The position numbers and the translations under genes were made by a program. This document shows, one piece after another, positions 23,301-32,776 of a DNA stretch of 64,000 nt. A model generated the notes under the pieces. The model was not told the origin of the DNA and made no database searches. It saw only the letters and a program-made list of their open reading frames with translations. How positions within the stretch are numbered: the stretch's first letter is position 1; every line of letters begins with the position of its first letter. The stretch is taken from assembly GCA_040219575.1 (NCBI GenBank), contig JAVJSD010000131.1:1-64000 (forward strand), read 5' to 3'. The DNA is from JAVJSD01 sp040219575. GTDB taxonomy: Bacteria; Planctomycetota; Planctomycetia; Pirellulales; Pirellulaceae.

Positions 23301-24080
23301 GATCGCTTGACGCCGACGTGCCTCAACGACCGTCCGCTGGCGGCGAAACATCAATTCGAGCACTACGGCGTGTCGGCTCACTACGGCTTCGTGGCTTGGA
23401 ACCGGGGCGATCAACTCTATCGCGTTCTGTTTGAACCGCCGAAGGCGCAGAGTCTCGCCGAGCGATACCCGTTCGTGCCCGCCGCACAGCGCGAGAGGCA
23501 TCACGCGGCGGTCGAGGCGATTCGCCGGCTGGGCGGACAAGTCGGCACACAGTGGGGAGTCGCCGCGCATCCGGAAGCACGCTTCCGACCGCCGCAGTGG
23601 CGGACGATCGTCTATCTGCCGAAGGAGTGGGCCGGCGGCGACGCCGAACTCGCCCGACTCGGCGATCTGTTCAATCTCTGCGAGTTGCATCTGGTGCAGG
23701 CGGATGTCGGGGACGAGGGCCTGCGGCAGATCGCGCCGCTGGAGAGTCTCCAGGACTTGTCGCTGATCCAGACCAAGGTCACCAACGACGGCGTCGCCGC
23801 GCTGGAATCCCATCCCGGGCTGAATTTCTGTCACTTGGAATCTTCCAATGCGGGACCGAGGCTCGGCGACGCGGCCGTCGCCCATTTGTCGCACTTGCCG
23901 AAACTGGTCGCCTTGAATCTGGTAGGCCGCGGCTTTTCCGACGCGGCGCTCGGCCATCTGCAAGACCGCCGCCGGTTGCGCGAACTGCTGCTGCAAAACA
24001 CCGTCATCACTCCCGCCGCGATCGCGGCGTTGAAGAAGGCGCGACCTTCGCTGCAGGTTTCCGATCGCCCGATGAGGTGA
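20346..24080 (+). CDS. Giant secreted protein, tandem paralogue B of the preceding gene
   Basis: 1244 aa, starting in the ATGA overlap with paralogue A. Signal peptide about 1-23 (LLVFGCTVGAGAAD); the cysteine in VFGC could be a non-canonical lipobox. Order of parts equals paralogue A: CsgG-like unit with LVEREQLNLALRELDL; second unit with GVAVVEIEEARAIDREL; TPR-like segment ALREAALLLAPDEVE-type; long helical middle; propeller-like region with SAHWDGRNIWVATMKSGIV and FEHYGVSAHYGFVAWNRGDQ (compare FERYALSAHYGLVAWNQGDS in A); and C-terminal LRRs (LESLQDLSLIQTKVTNDGVA, LPKLVALNLVGRGFSDAALG). It ends the co-directional ECF block. Function is unknown. Confidence 0.8.
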   Translation: MRYLAICQAALLVFGCTVGAGAADVPSSPWRRWAVVATPELRSAGLSDLLTAKLTENDSIELVEREQLNLALRELDLAAHLGADAAGRRLQLGKLLKADALVLLSTRRNEEKTFLRLVVSDCVYGARLSEDFRLMETGQTEEAADWVVEAIGGTRSRFRGGITQMMAVPPFLSKNLTPQYDHRQAGYAALLANALSRQTGVAVVEIEEARAIDRELKLASEGLQRAVVPLFVEGEFAMERGAREGGPLVRLSVRIKDAKGVRSELARDALTTEQVVELLSDELPRRVLNLPQDESPAPLRRRQQQRLLAERGAVFSEVGAYEHSTSLREAALLLAPDEVETRIALVLDYNHWQHARGQENVALQLAVQRDRRFAGRRVDEQTWAKTHAERLARLRRTAPHVEHLIRARQVNPWEADRIVSMVVHAMAQNALYNEAEFGGQDKLALEDLFWRVYPHFPELDPTLRDGTLSAALRYGAAAGNPRTALAQYQQWTENAIGMIVERFPRCTAVGRGTQDYDDSRTLDDLFRFLTEIPGRELPIAAMSPLTMRTMNQHIASRRLPIDDVRAFYARLKASEAPFNNLYARCGLLAIGVHGAAPPEPLASEMQGLLEYVNRWNSRNPDERSVSFAYRVELERLRAEFERRTEAAAPQRSPLPVNPVPAGDASAPISFTPTGVASPWTGLERCNDSMDLLWSFGRVDVMTAAGEVRTVFDLKIKQWSIIVSDMIYSAHWDGRNIWVATMKSGIVVVSPQGEILARIDSENGLPLYRALQLHTQYRGHDGALLRFPAPLRLHPISPGKCLAIGQFGGDRRLWFAMIERGDDGGWTVDVFHTATKSYDKSAQSLADPETIFQLQWTIVVDAPEKPGRRLLLAGRGLQRPDVTWPPLAIDLDSREVSVLPTRVSEGFERFTPQLWAGGKLWAVRYKTRTQSTVGLLAAPREAAAPSWTGRELVPPSDPRRNGCYRTLFSFDGAIYNPGDHWWRFDVDRLTPTCLNDRPLAAKHQFEHYGVSAHYGFVAWNRGDQLYRVLFEPPKAQSLAERYPFVPAAQRERHHAAVEAIRRLGGQVGTQWGVAAHPEARFRPPQWRTIVYLPKEWAGGDAELARLGDLFNLCELHLVQADVGDEGLRQIAPLESLQDLSLIQTKVTNDGVAALESHPGLNFCHLESSNAGPRLGDAAVAHLSHLPKLVALNLVGRGFSDAALGHLQDRRRLRELLLQNTVITPAAIAALKKARPSLQVSDRPMR

Positions 24081-24418
24081 CGCGCTGTCGGGCATATCGG
24101 TGACGTGGGAATGTGTGCGACTCTCCTCGTGTATTGGCTTCCGCAAGCTTCTGTAATGCATCGCCTTGGCGCGAGGCGTCTTGTGAAAGGCTCGCGGGAA
24201 ACTCGCAGTCGTCCATTCGGTGTGCGAGAATGGCGCCTTGAAGTTTCCGCATGGCGTTTGGCCGGCGCCACGCAGAAAACTTCGCTCGGCAACCCCGATT
24301 TCTGAAGCTCAAGCACGACATCCCGCGGACGACTGGCTATCCTGTTAGTCTCCGGTTTACGCGAGCCGACCGCGCTGGCGTGAGATTCCGCCCTCGCCTG
24401 CTGACAAAGGCTTACCCG
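24081..24418. other. Intergenic stretch before the sulfatase cluster
   Basis: About 340 bp with no recognised gene or repeat. The first sulfatase frame is open back to 24251, but that extension is arginine-rich and precedes a signal peptide at 24419, so it is treated as non-coding. Promoter and terminator elements are expected but none was identified with confidence. Confidence 0.5.
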
Positions 24419-25927
24419 ATGAAATCGTTCCTCTCCGCTTACGCGATCCGCGTCCTGGTCGTGGGTCTGGCCGCCTTCCTTCTCCAACCGCGCATGGCAT
24501 CCGCCGAGTCGCTGGCTGGTTCGCGTCCCAACATCATCCTGGTCATGACCGATGATCAGGGCATGGGCGACCTGTCGTGCATGGGCAACAAGGTGTTGCG
24601 AACGCCGAATCTCGATCGCTTCTACCAGTTGTCCACGCGATTCACCGATTTCCACGTCAGCCCGACCTGCGCACCGACGCGCTCGGCGATCATGAGCGGA
24701 CGGCACGAGTTCCGCAATGGGGTGACGCACACCATCAAGGAACGGGAGCGGATGGCGCTTTCGACGACGACGCTGCCGCAACTGCTCCAGAAAGCCGGCT
24801 ACGCCACGGGCATCTTCGGCAAGTGGCACTTGGGCGATGAAGACGCATACCAACCGTACAACCGCGGCTTCAGCGAGGTCTTCATTCACGGCGCCGGCGG
24901 CATCGGCCAATCGTATGAGGGGAGCTGCGCCGACTTTCCGCCGAATCGTGAGCGGGACGGACTTTATTTCGACAACGCGATTCTGCACAACGACACGATC
25001 GTGCAGACGGAGGGCTTCTGCACCGACGTCTTCTTTCAAGCGGCGCTCGGTTGGATCAAGCAGAACCACGAGGCGGGAACCCCGTTTTTCGCCTACATCA
25101 CCCCCAATGCTCCCCACGGCCCGATGATCGCCCCGGAGAAATACAAGCGGCGATTCGCCGAAATGGGCTGGGATGAAAACACGCAAGGCCGCTACGGGAT
25201 GATCGAAAACATCGACGAAAACTTCGGCCTGCTGATGAAGAAGTTGGACGAGTGGGACGCCTGGGACGACACGCTGGTGATCTTCATGACCGACAACGGG
25301 CAAGCGGGCCGCAATGCCATGTTGAATGGAAAACGCACGCCGATCTATACGGCCGGTTTCAAAACCGGCAAGGGATCGCCGTTCGAGGGCGGCACGCACG
25401 TCCCGGCGTTCTGGCGGTGGAAGGGAAAATTGGGTGAAGGCGTCGACATTCCCGCGCTGACGGCTCACATCGACCTGCTGCAAACCTGCTGCGACCTGGC
25501 CGGGGCCGAGATTCCCAGCGACATTCAACAGATCGATGGTCGCACGCTGCTGCCGCTGCTGGAAAACCCCAAGGCCGCCTGGCCAGATCGCAACTTGTTC
25601 GTGCATGTCGGCCGCTGGGCGAAAGGCGCCGATCCGAATGGCAGCAAGTTCAAGTCCTGCGCCGTACGTTCTCAGCGTTGGCGTCTGGTCAACAACCGGG
25701 AACTATACGACATCGCGGCCGATCCATTCGAAGCGAACAACGTCGCCGACGATCACCCCGAGGTCGTCGCCGATCTGCGCAAGGCGTACGACGCCTGGTG
25801 GGAGAACACCGTCCCGCTGATGGTCAATGAAGACGCGCCTTACGCGCCGCGGCAACCGCAGGCCGTTCGCTATGAGCAGCAACGGCAGAAGCGCGGCATC
25901 CCGAAGTGGACGCCGCCGCAATTGTAG
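24419..25927 (+). CDS. Secreted type I sulfatase (arylsulfatase family)
   Basis: 502 aa. Signal peptide ends PRMASA (about residue 29). Metal-binding opening PNIILVMTDDQGMGD. The active-site motif CAPTRSAIMSGR has Cys84 in CxPxR context, which would be oxidised to formylglycine by a maturase not present in the window. GIFGKWHLGDE and MTDNGQAGRNAM supply further ligands. It hydrolyses a sulfate ester outside the cytoplasm, probably on a polysaccharide. The start is chosen for the signal peptide; an upstream in-frame extension is not convincing. First of three consecutive sulfatase genes. Confidence 0.93.
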   Translation: MKSFLSAYAIRVLVVGLAAFLLQPRMASAESLAGSRPNIILVMTDDQGMGDLSCMGNKVLRTPNLDRFYQLSTRFTDFHVSPTCAPTRSAIMSGRHEFRNGVTHTIKERERMALSTTTLPQLLQKAGYATGIFGKWHLGDEDAYQPYNRGFSEVFIHGAGGIGQSYEGSCADFPPNRERDGLYFDNAILHNDTIVQTEGFCTDVFFQAALGWIKQNHEAGTPFFAYITPNAPHGPMIAPEKYKRRFAEMGWDENTQGRYGMIENIDENFGLLMKKLDEWDAWDDTLVIFMTDNGQAGRNAMLNGKRTPIYTAGFKTGKGSPFEGGTHVPAFWRWKGKLGEGVDIPALTAHIDLLQTCCDLAGAEIPSDIQQIDGRTLLPLLENPKAAWPDRNLFVHVGRWAKGADPNGSKFKSCAVRSQRWRLVNNRELYDIAADPFEANNVADDHPEVVADLRKAYDAWWENTVPLMVNEDAPYAPRQPQAVRYEQQRQKRGIPKWTPPQL

Positions 25928-26002
25928 ATCGCGCCGCGTAGCGCATGATGCGTCGATCATCATGTACCGCGAAACGGACGAAACCTTGGAAGGTCAGGCG
26001 CC

Positions 26003-27559
26003 ATGAAATCATCCAACTTGCTTGCCGCCGCGCTTGCGCTGTCGGTATTGGGCGGCGGAGCGGCGCGGGCCGCCGAGCGCCCGAATATCCTTGTGATTTA
26101 CACCGACGATCAAGGCTTTGGCGACGTCGGCTGCCTGAATCCGAAGGCGAAGTTTCGGACGCCGAACCTCGATCGCCTGGCGAAGGAAGGCATTCGCTTC
26201 ACCAACGGACATTCTTCCGACAGCGTTTGCACGCCGTCTCGCTACGGCTTGCTCACCGGTCGCTATTGCTGGCGCACAGAACTGAAGACCGGCGTGATGG
26301 GGGCGGAAGGGACCTGCCTGATCCGCGATGGCCGCCTGACGCTCGCGTCGCTCTTGCGCTCGCAGGGCTACCACACGGCGATAGTCGGCAAATGGCATCT
26401 CGGCATGGACTTCCCGGGCGAACCAGGGAGCCGAGATTGGACGCAACCGGTGCGCGATACGCCGTTAGACGAGGGATTCGAGTACTTCTACGGCGTGCCG
26501 GCTTCGCTGAATTACGGCGTGCTGGCCTGGTTCGAGGGGCGTCATGCGAAGACTCCGCCGACGCTGTATACGGCGAAGAAGAAAAACGATCGGCACGTCG
26601 ACTACCGCATCATGCCGCCGTATGAGAAGACGCCCGCGGAAACGCAGAAGCAACTCGGCAAACGGGGCATGGAGGTCGCGGCGGACTTCATCGACAACCA
26701 GTGCCTGACGCGTTTCACCGATAAGGCGATCGACTGGATGCGGAGCAAAGCGGACGACGCCAAGGCGGGCAAGCCCTTCTTTCTCTATCTGCCGTACACC
26801 TCACCGCACTATCCCGTTTGTCCGCTGCCCGAGTTTTGGGGGCGCGGTGAATGCGGCGGCTACGGCGAATTCGTGATCGAAACGGACCACCACGTCGGCC
26901 GCATTCGCGATTTTCTCGCGGAGTCTGGTTTGGACGAAAACACCCTGGTCGTCTTCACCAGCGACAACGGTCCGGAGAACTCGTGGAGAGGGCGCATCGA
27001 CGAATTCGGACATCACAGCAACGGACCGTATCGGGGCGGCAAGCGAGACATCTACGAAGGGGGGCATCGCGTGCCGTTTCTCGTTCGTTGGCCGGCGGGA
27101 ATCAAGCAGCCGGGACGCAGCTGGGATGGTCTCGTGGGACAAGTCGATCTGCTGGCGACGTTGGCCGAATTAGTCGGCGTCGAACTCCCCGACGACGCGG
27201 GCGAAGACAGCCACAGCTTCGCGGCGGTCTTGACGAATCCAGCGCCGCAGCACGAACGGGCGCCGCTGATCAATCACGCCGCCAACGGCCGGTTTGCGAT
27301 CACCCACCGAACGTGGAAACTCGTGATGCCCCATCGACGGACGAATGCCGAACTCTACGATCTGAAGTCCGATCCCGGCGAAACCACCGACGTTATCGCG
27401 GAACATCCCGAAATCGCGGCGGAACTCCAGCGGCAAATCACCGACATCGTCCGCCGAGGCCGCGGCACGCCAGGCAGTCCCCAGCCAAACGACACGGGCC
27501 ACTGGCCGGATCTGTCGTGGATGACCGTCGACGATTTCCAAACCAGCAACGACAAATAG
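26003..27559 (+). CDS. Secreted type I sulfatase
   Basis: 518 aa. Signal peptide about 1-23 (LALSVLGGGAARAAE). PNILVIYTDDQGFGDVG carries the N-terminal metal ligands. Cys76 in VCTPSRYGLLTGRY is the formylglycine precursor, and IVGKWHLGMD and VVFTSDNGPENSW complete the sulfatase pattern. GGAAGG eight bases before the ATG supports the start. The gene is 75 bp after the first sulfatase and 15 bp before the third, all on the same strand, so co-transcription is likely. It is divergent in sequence from the first sulfatase, which suggests a different sulfated position or substrate. Confidence 0.93.
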   Translation: MKSSNLLAAALALSVLGGGAARAAERPNILVIYTDDQGFGDVGCLNPKAKFRTPNLDRLAKEGIRFTNGHSSDSVCTPSRYGLLTGRYCWRTELKTGVMGAEGTCLIRDGRLTLASLLRSQGYHTAIVGKWHLGMDFPGEPGSRDWTQPVRDTPLDEGFEYFYGVPASLNYGVLAWFEGRHAKTPPTLYTAKKKNDRHVDYRIMPPYEKTPAETQKQLGKRGMEVAADFIDNQCLTRFTDKAIDWMRSKADDAKAGKPFFLYLPYTSPHYPVCPLPEFWGRGECGGYGEFVIETDHHVGRIRDFLAESGLDENTLVVFTSDNGPENSWRGRIDEFGHHSNGPYRGGKRDIYEGGHRVPFLVRWPAGIKQPGRSWDGLVGQVDLLATLAELVGVELPDDAGEDSHSFAAVLTNPAPQHERAPLINHAANGRFAITHRTWKLVMPHRRTNAELYDLKSDPGETTDVIAEHPEIAAELQRQITDIVRRGRGTPGSPQPNDTGHWPDLSWMTVDDFQTSNDK

Positions 27560-27574
27560 ACCGAGACGACGACC

Positions 27575-30500
27575 ATGAAATCAAGGCAAGGCACAACGCT
27601 TCTCGCATTCGCATCGTGTTTGTTGATGCTGGCGGCCTCCCCGCTCGCCGCACTGGCCGATAAGGGCGACCGCCCCAACATCCTGTTCATCATTGTCGAT
27701 GATCAGTCGCCGTTCGACTTGAAAGTCTACAATCCCGATTCGCGACTCGAGACGCCGAACATCGATCGGCTGGCCAAGCAAGGCGTGGTGTTCGATGGGG
27801 CGCATCACATGGGGGCCTGGGTGGGCGCGGTCTGCACCCCATCGCGGCACATGGTCATGTGTGGTCGCACGGTCTGGCACCTCCCCAACAGGTCCGGCCG
27901 GGGCAACAATCCCCTGGCGACGAATCCCGGCATGGCGCCGCCCGACTTGGCCGAGCAGACGATGGGGGCCGTTTTCAATCGCGCCGGCTACGACACGATG
28001 CGCACCTGCAAACGAGGCAACAGCTACGCCGCGGCGAACCAGCAGTTCACGGTCGTCCACGAGGCGACCAAGCGCGGTGGAACCGAAGAAAGCGGCAGCG
28101 CCTGGCATGCCGAGCGTGTGCTCGATTACCTCAACGAGCGCGAGGCGAACAACGACGCCGATCCGTTTTTGATCTACTTCGGATTCTCGCATCCGCACGA
28201 CACACGCGACGGCACGCCGCAGTTGCTCGCCAAGTACGGCGCCGTCAACCACAAAGATCCGGAGACGATTCCCCCGGCCGACGAGAAGCAACCGCCGCTG
28301 CCGGTGAATTACCTGCCGGAGCATCCGTTCTTTCACGGGCACCCGGGACTGCGGGATGAAGACAAGGTCAGCGGCGTTTGGAAGCGGCGCGACGAGCGGA
28401 CCATTCGCAATGAACTGGGCCGCGAGTTCGCCTGCGGCGAGAACATCGACATTCAGATCGGCCGCGTGCTGCAGAAACTCGAGGCGATGGGCGAACTCGA
28501 CAACACGTACATCATCTACACGGCGGACCACGGCATGGCGATCGGCCGGCATGGCCTGCAGGGAAAGCAGAACCTTTACGAGCACACCTGGCGCGTGCCG
28601 CTGATCGTCAAAGGCCCGGGCATCCAGCCCGCCCGCGCCCGCGGCAACATCTACCTGCTGGACGTGCTGCCGAGTTTGTGCGACCTGGCCGGCATTGAAA
28701 CGCCCAAGACGGTCGAAGGAGTCAGCTTCAAACCGGTGCTGGAAGGCAAACGCGATGTGGTTCGCGATGTGCTTTACGGCGTCTACTGCGGCGGCACCAA
28801 GCCCGGCATGCGGTGCGTCAAGCAGGGCGACTGGAAGCTAATCAAATACGATGTGATGGACGGCGAGGTCCGCCGCACACAACTGTTCAACCTGGCCGAA
28901 AACCCGCACGAGTTCCTGGCGGAGCACCAGCGCAAAGCTGCGCTGGAGACGAATCTGGCCGACAATCCGAAATTCGCCCAAAAGCGCCGCGAAATGGAGG
29001 CGCTGCTGCTATCGGAAATGCAGCGACTGGATGATCCCTATCGGCTTTGGGATCAGCCGACATGGAAAGTCGGCGAGGCGATTTCGCTGTTCGACGGCAA
29101 GACGCTCGCGGGCTGGACGACGCAGGACGGCAAGCCCGTCACGGCCGGCTGGAAAGTGACCGACGGCGCGATTCATCGCGAAAGCCGCGGCGGCAACATC
29201 TTTTTCGAGCAGCCCTTCGGCGACTTCGAACTCTCGTTCGAGTGGAAGATCGTCGCCGGGGGCAACAACGGCCTCAAATATCGCGTGCGAAACTACGGCA
29301 ATCAGACGCTCGGCTGTGAGTATCAACTGCTCGGCGATAGCGAACCGAAATTCACCAAGGGCTCCACTGGTTCCCTGTACGCGTTGTATGAACCCAACGA
29401 GAACGTGAAGCTCAACGCGGTCGGCGAGTGGAACACGGCGAAGATCGTGGCGCACGGCCCCAGGATTGAGCACTGGCTCAACGGCGAGAAGATCGTCGAG
29501 GCGGACGTCGCCTCCGACGAGTGGCGCAAGCGGCTGTCGCAGAGCAAGTTCGCCAAGCACCAGGACTTCGCCCGCAACACCATCGGCCGCATCATGCTGA
29601 CCGATCACGGCAGCCCGGTGTGGTACCGGAATCTGAAACTCACCCCATTGCCGCCCCAAGTGATCCCGCCGCTTTCCGCCACGAGCGCGTACGAGATCAA
29701 GCAGCCCACCACAGAACAGGCCAAGCAGTACAAGCTCGACGCATCCTTCTACAAGAAGTGTACGCTGGTCCAGGACATTTTGATCGCGACTTCCGATCAG
29801 GTGTCGGACGATGCAATTCGGGAAGCGGCGTATCAGTTCGACATGATCATGAAGAACATTCGCCCGCAAGTCGCCCGTCGGATTCGTGAGAAGCAGGTGC
29901 TTTGTCTTTTGATCGGGCATGCCGAACTGACCTCCGATCTGCCGCAGTTCGCCACCGACAAAACGGGCCAGGAGCTCGACTTCTACAACTGGCGGCAGCG
30001 AGGGTTTCTCACTCACAAGGAAGGCCGCCCGACGGTGGTGTTCGCCGAAGAGGATGTGCTCGAATACGAAGGGGGAATGCAGCTGGAAAGCATTCTCGTG
30101 CACGAGTTCGGACACGTCATCCACGGCGCGGGCTTCGACGAGGCGTTGCAGAAGCGGCTGACGGAGACCTTCGAGCGGGCCCGGGCGAAAGGCATCTGGA
30201 TGGACGGCCGCGCCGCCCAACGATTCCGCCGTGTCGAGTCGGATACTCCCATCAGCCTGCTCGATGCGTTGGTGAAATCGTTCCCGGACCAACCGAAGGA
30301 GTTTCTGCGAACGTGTCTGGACGGCGGGGACATCCTCGTTAACGACAAGCCCGTCAACGCGGACGCCAAGGTCGTCAAGGATGATCGCGTGCTGATCGTA
30401 TTCGGCGGCGAGAAGGAGTGTTACGCGCACAAGAACCGGGCCGAGTACTGGGCCGAGGGCGTACAATGCTGGTACAACACGAATCGCACCATGGACCACG

Positions 30501-30778
30501 ATCACAACCACATTCACACCCGCGAGCAGCTGCAGACGTACGACCCGCATCTGGCCGAGTTGTGTCAGGATGTGCTCGGGGATTCGCCGTGGCGCTTTGT
30601 CTCGCCGCGTGAGCGCGCCGGCAGCGCGCACCTGGCGAAATTCGATCCCGCCAACTCGCCCGTCGCCGTCGATCCCGACCATATCAAGGAGGCGGCCAAC
30701 GACTACTACGACACCTACTGGAAAGACTACTGGCGCCGCCTGCGCGACAAACACGCAGTCGATTCGCAATCACCCTGA
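27575..30778 (+). CDS. Three-domain fusion: sulfatase, DUF1080 and HExxH metallopeptidase-like
   Basis: 1067 aa, about twice a normal sulfatase. Signal peptide about 1-28. Sulfatase domain about 33-500 with PNILFIIVDDQSPFD, the Cys87 motif CTPSRHMVMCGR and YIIYTADHGMAIGRHGLQGK. DUF1080 (3-keto-disaccharide hydrolase/LamG-like) about 510-690, starting ISLFDGKTLAGW and including GGNNGLKYRVRNYG. The C-terminal domain about 720-1040 has ESILVHEFGHVIHG (His843, Glu844, His847) and a downstream EYWAEGVQCWYNTN...HDHNH block that closely matches the separate gene at 32777-33904. One continuous frame covers all three domains. The organisation suggests one secreted machine acting on a sulfated glycan or glycoprotein. 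Peptidase activity is not proven. Confidence 0.88.
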   Translation: MKSRQGTTLLAFASCLLMLAASPLAALADKGDRPNILFIIVDDQSPFDLKVYNPDSRLETPNIDRLAKQGVVFDGAHHMGAWVGAVCTPSRHMVMCGRTVWHLPNRSGRGNNPLATNPGMAPPDLAEQTMGAVFNRAGYDTMRTCKRGNSYAAANQQFTVVHEATKRGGTEESGSAWHAERVLDYLNEREANNDADPFLIYFGFSHPHDTRDGTPQLLAKYGAVNHKDPETIPPADEKQPPLPVNYLPEHPFFHGHPGLRDEDKVSGVWKRRDERTIRNELGREFACGENIDIQIGRVLQKLEAMGELDNTYIIYTADHGMAIGRHGLQGKQNLYEHTWRVPLIVKGPGIQPARARGNIYLLDVLPSLCDLAGIETPKTVEGVSFKPVLEGKRDVVRDVLYGVYCGGTKPGMRCVKQGDWKLIKYDVMDGEVRRTQLFNLAENPHEFLAEHQRKAALETNLADNPKFAQKRREMEALLLSEMQRLDDPYRLWDQPTWKVGEAISLFDGKTLAGWTTQDGKPVTAGWKVTDGAIHRESRGGNIFFEQPFGDFELSFEWKIVAGGNNGLKYRVRNYGNQTLGCEYQLLGDSEPKFTKGSTGSLYALYEPNENVKLNAVGEWNTAKIVAHGPRIEHWLNGEKIVEADVASDEWRKRLSQSKFAKHQDFARNTIGRIMLTDHGSPVWYRNLKLTPLPPQVIPPLSATSAYEIKQPTTEQAKQYKLDASFYKKCTLVQDILIATSDQVSDDAIREAAYQFDMIMKNIRPQVARRIREKQVLCLLIGHAELTSDLPQFATDKTGQELDFYNWRQRGFLTHKEGRPTVVFAEEDVLEYEGGMQLESILVHEFGHVIHGAGFDEALQKRLTETFERARAKGIWMDGRAAQRFRRVESDTPISLLDALVKSFPDQPKEFLRTCLDGGDILVNDKPVNADAKVVKDDRVLIVFGGEKECYAHKNRAEYWAEGVQCWYNTNRTMDHDHNHIHTREQLQTYDPHLAELCQDVLGDSPWRFVSPRERAGSAHLAKFDPANSPVAVDPDHIKEAANDYYDTYWKDYWRRLRDKHAVDSQSP

Positions 30779-30954
30779 TCCCACCCTGATACCCATTGAA
30801 CCGCAACGGCTCCCGCCGCCAACTCCCAAGGAAGCCGAAATGAATGGGGAATTGCGTGCGGCGCTCGATTTGAATTTCTCGGCGGGTGAGTCATAATCGT
30901 CCCTGAGCATCTTCCTCGCACGACACAATCCCTCCCACTATGGAGACCACGTTG

Positions 30955-31689
30955 ATGGTCCGCTGCCTGATCCTCGTTGCTGTCTGTTCTTTCGGCCTAA
31001 GCGCCGTCGCCGCCGACCCGCCGTCGCTTGCTCCCGAGGAGCCGACGGGCATGCGCAGCATTTTCAACGGCAAGGACCTCTCGGGCTGGAGCGGCGACCC
31101 GCGACTCTGGTCGGTGAAGGACGGAGTGATCCGCGGTGAAACGACCGCCGAGAATCCGGCCAGCGGCAACACGTTCATCATCTGGAAGGACGGCGTAACG
31201 AAGGATTTCGAACTGCGTCTTTCCTTCCGCTGCAACGCGGCCAACAACTCGGGCATTCAATACCGGTCGCAGCACATCACCGAAGGCAAACCGCGAAACA
31301 AATGGGTCGTACGCGGCTATCAACATGAGATTCGCAACGAGACGCAGTTGCCGAGTGTGGCCGGCTTCATCTACGGCGAGGGACTCGGACGCGGCCGCAT
31401 TTGCCTCGTGGGCGAGAAGGCGACGGTGGGCGAAAGCGGCAAGGAAGTCACCGACACGCTGATCGACGCCGCCGGTTACAAGAAGCTGTTCAATCTCGAC
31501 GATTGGAACGACGTCGTCATCATCGCCAAGGGAACGCACATTCAGCACTACCTCAACAACAAGCTGATCCTCGATTTCACGGACAGCCCGAAGCTGGCCC
31601 TGCGGGAAGGAATCCTGGCGTTGCAGCTTCACGCGGGCAAACCGATGTGGGTGGAATTCAAGGACATCCGCATCAAGGAAATCGAATAG
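30955..31689 (+). CDS. Secreted DUF1080 (3-keto-disaccharide hydrolase-like) protein
   Basis: About 244 aa. Signal peptide MVRCLILVAVCSFGLSAVAA. The mature part is a single DUF1080 beta-sandwich: RSIFNGKDLSGWSGDPRLWS, then GVIRGETT, DFELRLSFRCNAANNSGIQ and a C-terminal MWVEFKDIRIKEIE, the usual ending of this family. GGAG at 30942-30945 fits the ATG at 30955 better than the upstream ATG at 30940. DUF1080 proteins are abundant in planctomycetes; some members hydrolyse 3-keto-glycosides, others may only bind glycans. It is followed after 11 bp by the gluconolactonase-like gene. Confidence 0.88.
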   Translation: MVRCLILVAVCSFGLSAVAADPPSLAPEEPTGMRSIFNGKDLSGWSGDPRLWSVKDGVIRGETTAENPASGNTFIIWKDGVTKDFELRLSFRCNAANNSGIQYRSQHITEGKPRNKWVVRGYQHEIRNETQLPSVAGFIYGEGLGRGRICLVGEKATVGESGKEVTDTLIDAAGYKKLFNLDDWNDVVIIAKGTHIQHYLNNKLILDFTDSPKLALREGILALQLHAGKPMWVEFKDIRIKEIE

Positions 31690-31700
31690 GTAAGCTTCGC

Positions 31701-32735
<1,035 letters not shown>

Positions 32736-32776
32736 ACCTGCTGCTCCCGTCAGCCGGCGGCGACAGCGACTTCGCC

